The position numbers and the translations under genes were made by a program. A DNA stretch of 64,000 bases from assembly GCA_022559985.1 (NCBI GenBank), contig JAFJTR010000116.1, positions 1 to 64,000 on the forward strand. Reading direction: 5' to 3'. Position 1 is the stretch's first letter, and each line of letters opens with the position of its first letter. The stretch comes from Parastagonospora avenae f. sp. tritici 18332-5 (taxonomy: Eukaryota > Ascomycota > Dothideomycetes > Pleosporales > Phaeosphaeriaceae). The notes below the pieces were generated by a model, which saw nothing but the letters and a program-made list of their open reading frames with translations, searched no databases and had not been told where the DNA came from. Shown piece by piece: positions 11,101-20,964 of the stretch.

Positions 11101-11505
11101 CCGATGAATATCGGGGGTGCGTATGTGTAGGATTTTGTAGGATTCAGCGCGGAGAAGGAATGGAGGGGATGGGGCGATTCAGGTCCATGGAGTTTAGCGA
11201 GTGTGAAATGAAGAGTTTCGATTCCACCAGTGCGCGTCCTGACTCTCATCTTACGAGCGTTACTCGTGCCAAGGGGCCGGCGTGGAAGGACCCGAATGCG
11301 CAAATGACCTTTCTGAGATTACACTGTGCGGTGCTGATTCGATGCAAGGCGTATTCTCATTTTTTTTTCTTGCCCATATTGCACCGTTGTGTGTTACGGA
11401 GTACAAATGCGACGAAAAATGCCGGCGTGAAGGATACCGCAGGTGACCTCCAATGCTCACGCACAGCGCCCCATCTCCATCCTCCCACGTTCTCAACCGC
11501 CAAAA

Positions 11506-12868
11506 ATGCGCCTTACGCCTCCTCCCCCGTCCATCCCACAACTGCGCCCTCCCTGCCCCAGCGGCCCAGTCGCAATTTCTCACCTACAACACAAATCCAG
11601 CGCTATGCCAGCACCCCATCACCAATTCCATCCCCACTTCTCACAGTGCGCACCCCAGATGCACGTCAGCGCACGCCTGAGTCCGGTCCCAGCGCCAGAG
11701 CCGTCAGAAAAACGCGTCGCGCTGATTGGCCCGCGCTCAGGCCCCCCAAACCTAAACGAGGCGCAGCGAGGCGTTGCGTGGTAAGTTATTCCAGGATGTC
11801 AGACTTGGCGGAGACCTGTTGTACTCCGGTCCCTACCTTACACTCCGGTCCGGAGGTTGAAATAGGTAGGATATGTATGCCTATTGCCCGTCTCTCGTGT
11901 GAATGAAACCTGCATGCTGTCGATATGCCTGTTCTAACACCGTTTTTGCTGCGCAGCGTCATTGCGATTTCTTCGATTTTACTTACACTTCTTTCTGGCG
12001 TGGCGATATACAAGTGTGCATTTGCGGTTGTGCTGCTTGACAAGAATCTTCCACTGGACGGATATGTCTGGGTTGATATACTGGGGAGGGCGGGGAGTGG
12101 GAAGCCGGAGAGGCATGTTGTGAATCTGAGGCTGGGTGGGGAATGTGAGATTGCCGTTTGGATTGCGGCGGGGTGTGGAATTTTTGCTGGTGTGATGGGC
12201 GTTGTGAGGGCATTGTTTGAAGAGAGGCAGAGGTGGAGAGGAGGTGGAAAGGTATGTTGAACCGTTGAGGTGGTGCAGTGTGATGAATGCTGACGTGGTT
12301 GTGAAGGACTATCAGCAGCTTGCGGTGTCGAGGACAATGAAGTCACTACGCTCCGTTGCATGCACCTTCGCCGTTGTCGCCTTGGTCGGGAGTGCTGTGT
12401 CGGCGGTATATTCGACCCTTCACCGTGACGCTGTCCGGCAAAACACCTGCCACTGGACAATGGGCGAGCACCACGATGCAACGTTGAAATGCACGCGAGA
12501 GCTTGCCGTCTGCGAGGTATCGCCGTATCTTGTAAAACCAAATCTCAGCGAGCAAGCGATAGGGTCGCGACAGAAGGCCTGTGGACAACTGGTACGTTCC
12601 TGTTCTATCGATCAACCAGTGACTTGGCGACTAACTTCTGACGCAGCAACATTCGCGAAAGTCTTTGGTGTTCTTGGTGTTTTCATCACTGGTCCTTGTT
12701 ATAGGCTATGGAGCTCAAACTTATCTGGCCAAGAGAGAAGAAAAGATGTTACTGGGTGTGAAGGAAAAGATCGTTTCCGTACGATCGAGCAGTGATTCAC
12801 AGAGCAGCCGGTCTTCACGCTCTTCCTGGGGCTCGAGTGATGGCCAGATAGTAGAAAAAGCCGAATGA
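11506..12868 (+). CDS. Predicted four-helix membrane protein
   Basis: Exons 11506-11780, 11957-12251, 12316-12591 and 12647-12868 keep frame and give about 355 aa. The N-terminus is proline-rich and probably cytosolic. Hydrophobic stretches follow at SVIAISSILLTLLSGVAIY, IAVWIAAGCGIFAGVMGVV, VACTFAVVALVGSAVSAVY and SLVFLVFSSLVLVIGYG. The loop between helices 3 and 4 contains several cysteines, suggesting disulphides. The tail is Ser/Arg-rich. The layout resembles tetraspan (MARVEL/claudin-like) proteins, but no family motif is certain. The acceptor before 11957 has a good CTAAC branch site, which favours the upstream start; an in-frame ATG at 11925 inside that intron is the alternative start (274 aa). 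The second exon could also begin at 12307. Confidence 0.68.
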
Positions 12869-12955
12869 ACCCAATGTTCTTGCAATCCAGGTCCATCAAC
12901 CTCGTTTCGACCTGCTAAACAAGTCCGACCCACACCGACAGTACAACGCCTCTCA

Positions 12956-13641
12956 CTAAAAGCCGCTGCCCTTGCCCATGTATCCAGGCTTTTCTTGGAC
13001 GTCCTCGGCACTTCCGTGACCTTGACCCTCCGCGAAGCCCGCGAGACGACCCTGCAGGTACCCAGATTTCGTGCCCTCCTGCACGCCAATCTTGCGGCCT
13101 TGCTCAAAGCCTTGCTTGAAGCCGTCCCCGGTGCCAACACAGTTACCCTGCATCAGTCCATCTCGGTAGGCTTTCTGGAGCTGCGCCTCGTAGTAAGCTT
13201 TCTGAAGCCTGATCACGTCGGCAGTGGCAGGGGCGATGGGAGCCGCAGAAACAGCTGGACCTTGGCTTTCCGGTGGGTTGTAAGTTGACGCAGATGGGTT
13301 GAGGCGGCGCGATGGAGTGTCCGGGCTTTTCATAGACGAAATGTTTGAAGTCTCTCGGGTGTGGTTGCGACTCAGAGGCGAGCCGGTTTCAATCGCCGCC
13401 ATAGAGGGCTTGGCCATATCTGGACCATCTCTGTGGACCGAGCCGCGACCAGAAAGCTCGCTCGTTAGCGATAGTGTTCCGCAAGTAGGTCGCGATTGCG
13501 TACCTTCGTGTCAGTCTTCTCGGCCGAAAGCTCAAGTTTTGCGGAAAGCGCATCGCCAGAGTTGAGCTTGTTCGCCTCTTGCGCGCTACGTAGGAGCGCG
13601 TCTAAACGCTCGCTGACGCTGAGGGCGGAGTTGCTGGACAT
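12956..13641 (-). CDS. GX3-repeat protein, Yae1/Lto1-like motif
   Basis: Exon 1 is 13641-13504 (MSSNSALSVSERLDALLRSA). The only frame-preserving join runs through a 47-bp intron ending GCGAG at 13457, with CTAAC just upstream, to exon 2 at 13456-12956, giving 212 aa. The C-terminal third has a strict glycine every fourth residue (GFKQGFEQGRKIGVQEG, then TKSGYLQGRLAGFAEG), like the deca-GX3 motif of Yae1 and Lto1. Those proteins adapt the cytosolic Fe-S assembly machinery to the ABC protein Rli1. Other Yae1 signatures are not seen and the N-terminal half is low-complexity, so orthology is doubtful; it may be an unrelated GX3 protein. Confidence 0.68.
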
Positions 13642-14099
13642 GATCTCGAGGTTGTTGAATTGTCGTGTTGTTCCTTCTCTGGTATTGCGATACCTAGCCC
13701 TGGAGGTACCTGGTTCCGCGTCGACACGTGATGCGCAGAAAGAAATCCAGAAGAAAGTAGAATCACAAATTGTCGGTGGTGTGAGATATGGTCGTGTGGT
13801 TTGATGCGCTGACTTAACAGTGTTTGCTCTTGTTGCGGGAAGTCAATCGGCCTTGCAAACGGCAGTAGCGGCGACGCGACAGATTCATATCACGTGGACT
13901 CATCACAGCTCTGGGAACTTAGGGGAGCCAGAATGTATACACAGCAATGAGACCCCCTACCTGATTGATCAGAGATATTTGAATATATACAGGCTATCTC
14001 TTCACCTCTTTGAGTCCGGGACCTGACCCTGCTTGTTGGTAGCGGAACTGAAAACAACAGGGCTAGGTCTATCCTAGGCAAGATGGAGCTCTCATATTT

Positions 14100-14824
14100 G
14101 ATGAAAGGAGGCTCTCGAGGCTAAAGGGCGTTGAAAGAGTCATCGATCAACTGAGTCAAGACATTTAAGGAATCGTAGTCGAGGCTTAGGGCTTCTGGAG
14201 TCATCTAAGTCAAGTTAAATGGAGAATCACAATGATGATCTAGGATTTGAAGATTGGTGATCGTTTCCAGAGTCATCCAAACGAAGGTGGACGGAGTCCC
14301 TTCATTAACAGTGGATCCCAGCGCAGTGTGTCTATCGAATAAGGCAGCGGGATTTGCAGTTTCAGTAGCTGAGATAGTCGGGGATGCAACTTGTGGGCAT
14401 GAGGCGGGGATGTCGACATCGAGGTCACTGTTCGTAGACAGGGTTGCAGTATCCGGAGACTGATCATTGCCAGCGGAGACCTATGAATGAAAGGCTAGGA
14501 AACGCGAGAATTTAACAGCTTCAGGTTACTGACGGATGCTGCCTGAGGCTGTGCAGGCAGCATAGATTGAGATGACCACCATCTCTGGGCTATCTCGAAG
14601 CAAACCGCCCGCTTTATGTCACTTGGCATGATGGACCTGGCACCAATAGACTTCGTGTTGTTGTCGACTGAGCCGTAATCGAAGCTCTGCATAGCTCTAA
14701 GCTGATCAGTGACGTGCGCGACAACGCATTTCAGCGCGTCACAGTGAGGCTGAAACTGGACTGCTGGTAGCGCAGCCTCTACGCGCTTAATGTAGTGCTC
14801 GAAGCGGCGGTCGTATGATACCAT
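14100..14824 (-). pseudogene. Decayed relative of the zinc-finger gene family (copy C)
   Basis: A 110-codon open start (MVSYDRRFEHYIKRVEAALP) is followed by a segment at about 14480-14100 that matches the zinc-finger pseudogene at 23.4-24.1 kb: ATETANPAALF against ATKTTNPAASV, then NEGTPS, ILDHHCDSPFNLT, and MTPEALSLDYDSLNV against MTPEAPNFDYNTISV. The homologous LTWM is here LT-stop-M: TGG has become TAG at about 14210. No zinc finger follows. No frame-preserving splice from the 14824 exon was found. The fragment looks dead. The G-to-A change is the kind produced by RIP or cytosine deamination. Confidence 0.65.
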
Positions 14825-15244
14825 GTTTCAGTTGCACAGCGCTGATTGTATAAGGCCTTGAACGGAAGATGAACGCGTCGACGAGCTTGAAAGAGGAGGA
14901 GCAAAGAGCTGGATGTTTGAGCATGCGAGTTCAGCGTTCGGAAACTCAACTCAGGCCTCAGGATAAAGACTGAGGGGGTGACGAAGGACGAAAAAAGGAA
15001 CGAAAATGGTATCTGCTATTGTCGTTAGCAGCGACCTCGCAGTGGCGTCGCCTCACTCCTCCTTCCTCAAGGGCGCTCACCTTTAGCTCCAACGGGATTG
15101 GCTTCGCCTCAAGAACGCTCATGCCTACCACCAACAATTCTCATCTCTGCTGGATGCATTCGCTATAATGTGTCTTCCGGTTTAATAGACAGCCTCAATG
15201 TCCACTCATCAATCACATAGATACACAGCTTTGCTCATCTTATA

Positions 15245-15458
15245 GAAGCTGTCCGTACGCAAGTACGGCTTAATTCACGGCGCAATTGCGGCTCAATACA
15301 GTCTGTGCGCCAAGGGGCCACATGTAGATAAGGACCCTCCTTCTCCGCAAGGAGAGAGAGGATAGTAGTCAAGTAATCAACAGAATCATCTTGCCTGCTC
15401 ACCTTTTGGCGTACGCCTGCGGGCGTACACATCCAATACCCGGTCAACCGACAGAAGC
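15245..15458. mobile_element. Solo LTR-like insertion, 204 bp, with 5-bp target-site duplication
   Basis: The element spans 15250-15453. It starts TGTCCGTACG and ends CCGACA (TG...CA ends), and is flanked by the direct repeat GAAGC at 15245-15249 and 15454-15458. A 204-bp copy about 97% identical lies inverted at 19633-19836. Short hairpins are present (CCGTAC-GCAA-GTACGG; GTACGC...GCGTAC). TG...CA ends with a 5-bp duplication are typical of solo LTRs of Gypsy/Copia retrotransposons; a short TIR element is the alternative. Confidence 0.82.
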
Positions 15459-15478
15459 AGTATTACTCAGCTAGATTC

Positions 15479-18085
15479 CTATGATATATTACGACGAAAC
15501 TTTGTTAACATTTCCTGTACAATATCAAACAGAACAGCGACGTCGCGAAGTGCAGTGTGATCTAGTCTTTCTGCCGAGTCTGGGAACATCAACTCATGAG
15601 CCCGACCGCGGGCAAAGGAAATATTTTGCCTCTTTGATATGCCTCGCAGCGTTCTATGTAGGAAAACACACTGGAAACGCGTCTTGAGGTCGGCAATGTA
15701 TATTCCATCTCCAGGACATGAGAGAGGAAAGTCTGCGCTTAGGCCCGCACTCCCACACAATATGCGATACATTAAGACCATATCGGCAGTCGCCCACCAA
15801 GGGTGTATCAGCTTTAAGAAGGATTTGGCGGTGTCAGATATGAGCGAGGCTGGACTGTAACATAGGCTCGGCTAGAATAGCAATGCATGGAATGGACTGT
15901 GCAGCTGGTCGCACAAGGGCGGGGGATAGACCACCTGTTCATAGATCAGACGAAGACAACACACAATCAATCACTTTAATCATCAACATCATCAAGAACG
16001 CTTTGAATCTCACAGGCGGATTTGAGGAATTGTCAATCCAGCTGTGTAGTCGCTGTTATAAATTGAACAGAATTTATTTCTGTAAAACGGGTTGCAGTCT
16101 TGACCAGTGTCTAGACTGTTCCCAGGGTAACAGACGTTACTTGATACGATTGGTTCATTTAATCCATAGGCCTGGACGCAAGTTTGGAAAATAGAAGTAG
16201 TCTGGGCCCGGAGTGATACGAACTCGACGTCGACTAACAGAAGTTGGTTGCCTGCCCTGGCTAGATCATCGAGCCGCTGAAGACGTTCTAGGAGCTCTGG
16301 ATCCTTTGGTAGTTGCCAATCGTCGTCCTGCAACGGTTCTGGATTGTATATCTCTTCCTCGTAGAGTAGTTCTTATCTCTAAATGCGTTGGAGCATTGCC
16401 GCAACGTGAATGTTGCAAAATTATGACGGTTCAGCTCGAGGTAGGTGGTATCTGTACGCTCCTCTGCAACCAGGAAACCCATCGATGGGCAAGTCTCGTG
16501 GGATGGTGCCAAACAGCATGTGGCCCTTGCTTGAGACAGTTTCTTGTTGAGCGAAATCCAGCTCCCATCCTCCTCGAGGGCGGCGGAGGATATGCCGGCG
16601 ATGGATCCAGTGCTATGATCCCCATAGCATTGCTCTTGTGTGAAGATAATGTCGGCGAGAGCGAATGTCTGAAATGGATACAATTTGGGGCTGCCTGACA
16701 TGTTTGCCTGGCGCGACGTCTCTGCAATTCTTTGAACCATAATGGGAATTTGGCTGAATCTCTCCCACAATGTAGCGTTCCGCATGTACGATACATGGTG
16801 GAGGTTCTCTAGCGCTACAGTCTGGGCGGAGGCTGTGTAGTAGTATAAGTATTCGTACACATCTGGGTGCCCTTCGTCGAGTTGAAAAGTGTCTGCGATA
16901 TCCGCAATCGGCCAACTGTGTTTCATTAAGGCTTGGGACATTGCCTCTGATTTGAATAGGAGTCGACATCTGTTTGGGAGCATCTGTTCAAGCGCTATGG
17001 CAGCGACCGTGACGGCAAGAGGGAGTATCGTTGTGCAACTGTTGTAGAATTCGATAACAACTGCAACGTGAGGCGTATCGGCGTCGAAGAGATCATCGGT
17101 CTGGATCAGGATTGGAATTGCGCTTTTGAATTTCGGATATTATCAGCAAATAGCAAGTAGCAGTGCGCAATTGTGAATCTTGCGTACAGAGTTGGAGCGG
17201 ACAATCAGTTGTTGTGCGAAGAGGCTTGCCGCCTTCTGGTACTGGAGAATGCACCCTTCAGATGCATTTTTGGTGTTGTAGAGAGTGGCTGAGAGCTCGA
17301 GGATCGACAGCGGACGCATCGTTGCTCTTTCCTGATAGTATGTGGTGTTTTCGTTTGTACCAACGTAATATCGCCTGCCGCCTTCACTGCGTATCTCGCC
17401 GCCAGGCTTGGCGCCTTCGTCAGGTTTGCCAGGGTGAGGTTCGTCATCTGGAACGCCGACTGCTTCGTATCTGGACATGGATTTGTCGGAGCTATGGGAC
17501 TCACGGAAAGGCACCGGCAGATTCCAGTTATCACGGACGTTCTAAATGAGATAGAGCAGTGAGAAAGATTGCTGCGTAAAGGTAGAGAAGAGTTGTTTAC
17601 CTGTGGGTCTCAGGTTGAGCGTGAGCCCATGCGAATATTCTGCGACCATAGATCAGCGAGCCTTGTGATAGAATCGTCGCTCCATTTCTTGTAGTTGAGG
17701 TTTGATCGTGTCTTAGCTTCACTCGCATAGTGAGGGCGTATTCGCAGTAAGTTGAGGACTGCGGCGCAGTGTCGGACTAGGGCTTTGTTCTTCGCGTTCT
17801 TGTATCCTCCTGTCTGATTATAGATAAAGAGATGATAGATTAATGATTATGATGTGTTCGTGTTCTGTGTCTACGGGATTCGATCCCTTCACGTGTTCTT
17901 ATTCGGCTAGCTTAGCCTATTGGTCCCTGCTTCTCTCGCATGAGATCCAGTTGCTGTAACCTGTTTTATCTGACACCTCCATGTTCTCTCAGCTAGTGCT
18001 CAGCTTGTGCAGGTGTAATAGACAGCCGATTAAAGGACGAGAGAATTCCTTCTGCGCTCCGAGTAACGCGACCGTCTGCAGTTTG
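15479..18085 (-). pseudogene. DEDDh exonuclease-like gene, degenerate copy A
   Basis: Read on the minus strand, the homologous segments are: an N-terminal part (VTRSAEGILSSFNRLSIT) with an in-frame TAG at 17993-17995, an interruption by an LTR-like insert, WSDDSITRLADLW, an exon NVRDNWNLPVPFRESHSSDK starting after a CATTTAG acceptor near 17540, then QLIVRSNS, a probable intron, TDDLFDADTPHVAVVIEF, a long helical part, and the C-terminal exonuclease-like part. That part has GNQLLLVDVEFVSL (Exo I D-x-E) and ERLDHTALRDVAVLF (H-x4-D, Exo III of DEDDh nucleases). A 1-bp deletion relative to copy B precedes the second donor. The family assignment rests on the Exo motifs and is moderately sure. The nonsense and frameshift changes make activity unlikely. 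Confidence 0.6.
17806..17980. mobile_element. 165-bp LTR-like insertion with 5-bp target-site duplication GGAGG/CCTCC
   Basis: The insert occupies 17811-17975. On the plus strand it begins TGTCTGATTATAG and ends TTTTATCTGACA, with CCTCC directly repeated on both sides. Removing the insert plus one repeat restores codons for HGGYK, which match HSGYA in the related pseudogene copy at 22.9 kb, so the empty site is supported by a paralogue. It belongs to a different family from the 204-bp elements. Confidence 0.75.
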
Positions 18086-18286
18086 TTGCGCAATTAGTGC
18101 AGCGACAGTGAATATCTGGACGCGAAAAGTAAGTATAGAGTAATAGAGCTAGCCTGTGGTTCATGGGCATGATATTGTCTCAGTGAGAATGTTCGTGTTG
18201 CGTGCATAGCGATTTGCATTTCACATGAGATGCGGCAAGTTATTATTAGTACTGTATATTGCTACCTCGTGTCTGTAGGTATGTGG

Positions 18287-19249
18287 TTATGAAAATACGT
18301 TGCGGGAGGAAAGTTGTCGAGAGCTTCCTCCTGCTTCAGATGCGTATTGGAAGACTTTGTGCACTCCCAGCAGATGCCTCATCGTTTTATCTTTAGCATC
18401 GAACGACTTTGCACACGAGTCCAGTGGACATTCCCACATGCCTTCATCGTTACGGACAGGCGTGGCCTTCGCTGGAAATTCTCGACGGGGCTGAGGCCCT
18501 TGCTGGTCAGTTTTGTGCAACCCACGGAGGTGCTTTTTCGCAGTTTCCCTAGTTTCAAAAGATTTCGTACATTTCTCGATGGGGCACCCCCATTTGCCTT
18601 CTCCATTGAGAAAAGGTACGGTGCCTGATGGCTGATCCTTTTGACGCTTCCTCTTATCGTTTCGAGGCGTAGGACTGATCGCCCGTTTCGCTGCAAGAGT
18701 CGACGAGCGAGTCCTCCTTCCTAGTAGTTCGCTCGATGAATGTTCTGGAGCCATGATGTTGGTATGAGGTCTTAGTCTTGGATCTAGGTGTTCCAAATAA
18801 GAGTTGTTGCATCCCAGGCGCGGTGGCGCTCCGGGGACAGAGGTGAGCAGCGTTTCAGTAGGCTGAGTGAAGGGCTGATATGACGTTTGAGCAGGGAATG
18901 AATTATTGTAGCTCTCTAGTTGTGGTGAGGCTGAGGGCATCGAGGCGAGCAGCGCATCATCGAACTGAGCGGGGTGCTGATTGTAGTTGTTGTCGGGAAG
19001 CCAATTCTCGTGGCGCTCTAGTTGTGGTGAGGCTGCGGGAATCGAGGCGAGCAGAGCATCAGCAAACTGAGCGAGCTCAGCTGAGGGCTGGTTGAAGTTG
19101 TTGGCGAAAGGCGACTTCTCGCGGCGCTCTACTGGTGGCGAGGCTTCGGCTGTCGAGGCGAGCGTAGCATCAACGGGCTGAGCTGGGGGTTGATTCAGGT
19201 TGTGGGCAGTGACAGCGCTGGAGGTTGCGTCGGCGTTGGCATTGCGCAT
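18287..19249 (-). CDS. C2H2 zinc-finger protein with N-terminal repeats
   Basis: This open frame of 320 codons starts at ATG 19249. The N-terminal half consists of three to four imperfect repeats of about 45 residues with the pattern ALLAS-P-ASPQLE and NNYNQHPAQ. A basic stretch follows (RNDKRKRQKDQ). Two C2H2 fingers are present: WGCPIEKCTKSFETRETAKK continuing HLRGLHK, and WECPLDSCAKSFDAKDKTMR continuing HLLGVHK. The role is probably nuclear DNA or RNA binding, but the target is unknown. A CATTTCATAG acceptor immediately precedes the ATG, so a short upstream exon ending LIATQEET before a GTTAGT donor near 19301 is possible. Related truncated copies lie at 14.1 and 23.4 kb. It is the only apparently intact member, next to the broken exonuclease-like gene. 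Confidence 0.7.
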   Translation of the reverse strand: MRNANADATSSAVTAHNLNQPPAQPVDATLASTAEASPPVERREKSPFANNFNQPSAELAQFADALLASIPAASPQLERHENWLPDNNYNQHPAQFDDALLASMPSASPQLESYNNSFPAQTSYQPFTQPTETLLTSVPGAPPRLGCNNSYLEHLDPRLRPHTNIMAPEHSSSELLGRRTRSSTLAAKRAISPTPRNDKRKRQKDQPSGTVPFLNGEGKWGCPIEKCTKSFETRETAKKHLRGLHKTDQQGPQPRREFPAKATPVRNDEGMWECPLDSCAKSFDAKDKTMRHLLGVHKVFQYASEAGGSSRQLSSRNVFS

Positions 19250-19627
19250 CTATGAAATAGTTAGGCAGTGCGAAAAGCAAATGTTTTCAGAACACTAACA
19301 GTCTCTTCTTGCGTAGCTATCAATTGCAAATGATTGAGTATGAAATTTGTATTATGCATTGGCGGCCACGACTGTATGTTTCCTGGTTGCTGAACCTAAT
19401 GACGCGAAGGTGTTGTCTTGAATTCCATGATGTTCCTGTCGCAAATAATAGTTTTCATGCCTTCAACGATTATTTTCTTGACCTCAAAACTGTTGATGCT
19501 GAAGGAGGAATCAAGAGAAACTGTCGCTCATATCGCTCTTCAGTTAACCTTCGATACGACTCAACAGTTCTAAATTAGACTTTTATAAGAGTTTGTGTCG
19601 TATTGACATTGAGGCAGATGTTATAGC

Positions 19628-19841
19628 TTCACTGTCGGTAGACCGGGTATTGGATGTGTACGCCCGCAGGCGTACGCCAAAAGGTGAGCAGGCAAGATGA
19701 TTCTGTTGATTACTTGACTACTACCCTCTCTCTCCTTGCGGAGAAGGAGGGTTCTTATCTACATGTGGCCCCTTGGTGCACAGACTGTATTGAGCCGCAA
19801 TTGCGCCGTGAATTAAGCCGTACTTGCGTACGGACATTCAC
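19628..19841. mobile_element. Solo LTR-like insertion, 204 bp, inverted relative to the 15.25-kb copy
   Basis: The element spans 19633-19836, starting TGTCGGTAGACC and ending CGTACGGACA on the plus strand. The direct repeat TTCAC flanks it at 19628-19632 and 19837-19841. Only about six differences separate it from the copy at 15250-15453. The different target duplications show two independent insertions. Confidence 0.82.
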
Positions 19842-20242
19842 AGCGTTTTCGACGAGCTGTTAGAAGAGAACCTAAGAGGATAGATACAAAGAGAGAAAAA
19901 AAGGAAACAGGACTTACGGCGACGTCAACTACATGCTGATAGCAAAATTTGACGAAAATGATAGACGACAACTATGAATGCGTGCGGGTTTAGGCGCTCC
20001 GAATCTTATCGTGCTGTCGTATGCCTACGCGAACAGGACGTCTATATAAAACCATGACTCTTGGCTGTTGAGTGTGTGCGCAATAAAGGAGTCAGGACGA
20101 TGTTGGCAATAATGGACACGTGGTGTTCCACAACATCACTAATTTCCCCAGCGCGTCACGCTAAACGGCGATCTGTTGTGACATGGGACGACGCGTCGCA
20201 AACCTTCACCCAGACATCATTCAAAGGTAGTCAAACAACACA

Positions 20243-20746
20243 ATGGCAGATTCAGATACTCCAGCTAGTTTGGACTTCGATGATGAACTGGAACGCGTTC
20301 AGAAGCGCCTCGTCTTGTACCAGGAGAAAATCAACGAAGTTGCAGACGTGCTGGACAATTATCACATCAACTCCGTTGATGCGTCTGATGCGCGATGTCA
20401 AGAGTATCATCAGAAGTTACAAAACCATCGCCGGCAGGTTGTCCACCTGAAGAAGCAACAAGGAGCGATATTGAAAGAGAAGCAGCGCGACGCAAAGCGC
20501 GCCGAGCTAGCCATAGATGAAAGGCACCAGCGAGCAGTGGCTGAGGTTCAAAGTCATCGGCAAGCAGCGATCGCGAGATATGAAATAGAAGCGAGCGTCA
20601 AGAGTGCAGAAAGTCGGGCGTATGAGTATGCTCGACCAGATGCAAGCAAAGGAACATACGTACCGGCAGCGGCATTCCCATCTCACCGTCGAGCTCCTGT
20701 AGGACGTGTTGATCCAATTAAAGCCGCCAGAATAAACCAAAAATAA
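20243..20746 (+). CDS. Hypothetical coiled-coil protein, 167 aa
   Basis: This is a single uninterrupted frame from ATG 20243. Residues 10-120 are strongly charged and heptad-like (DFDDELERVQKRLVLYQEKI, VVHLKKQQGAILKEKQRDAK), predicting a long coiled coil. The tail is basic (RRAPVGRVDPIKAARINQK). No catalytic motif, signal peptide or membrane segment is seen and the family is not recognised. The gene lies in the accessory region 200 bp upstream of the MGMT-like gene in the same orientation. Confidence 0.65.
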   Translation: MADSDTPASLDFDDELERVQKRLVLYQEKINEVADVLDNYHINSVDASDARCQEYHQKLQNHRRQVVHLKKQQGAILKEKQRDAKRAELAIDERHQRAVAEVQSHRQAAIARYEIEASVKSAESRAYEYARPDASKGTYVPAAAFPSHRRAPVGRVDPIKAARINQK

Positions 20747-20964
20747 CCTATGAGCATGCACGACTCACATCAGGTCGTCAGCCCGTTGATCCCTTCGCCA
20801 CAGACTTCCCAGATGGCCACTCTCTTAGCCGAGATCAGCTCATCCTCTTGCAATGAATCTGCGAGAAGCCCGAGCTAGTCGTGCACTACCCACACACCAA
20901 ATCATTCCTCGAAGAAACGCTCCAACACTGTATAAGTGAAACTTGTATTAGTGCGAAGGCCACT

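Noticed and set aside
13480..13503. Use of the CACAG acceptor at about 13432 for the GX3 gene intron
   Set aside because: That join changes frame and meets a stop; only the GCGAG acceptor at 13457 keeps the frame.
17855..17905. GGGATTCGATCCC hairpin resembling a tRNA T arm
   Set aside because: No other tRNA arms are nearby and it lies inside the 165-bp LTR-like insert.
15250..19836. The inverted 204-bp repeats as terminal inverted repeats of one 4.6-kb transposon carrying the exonuclease-like and zinc-finger genes
   Set aside because: Each repeat has its own perfect 5-bp flanking duplication (GAAGC, TTCAC), and the outer flanks do not match each other, so they are two separate insertions.
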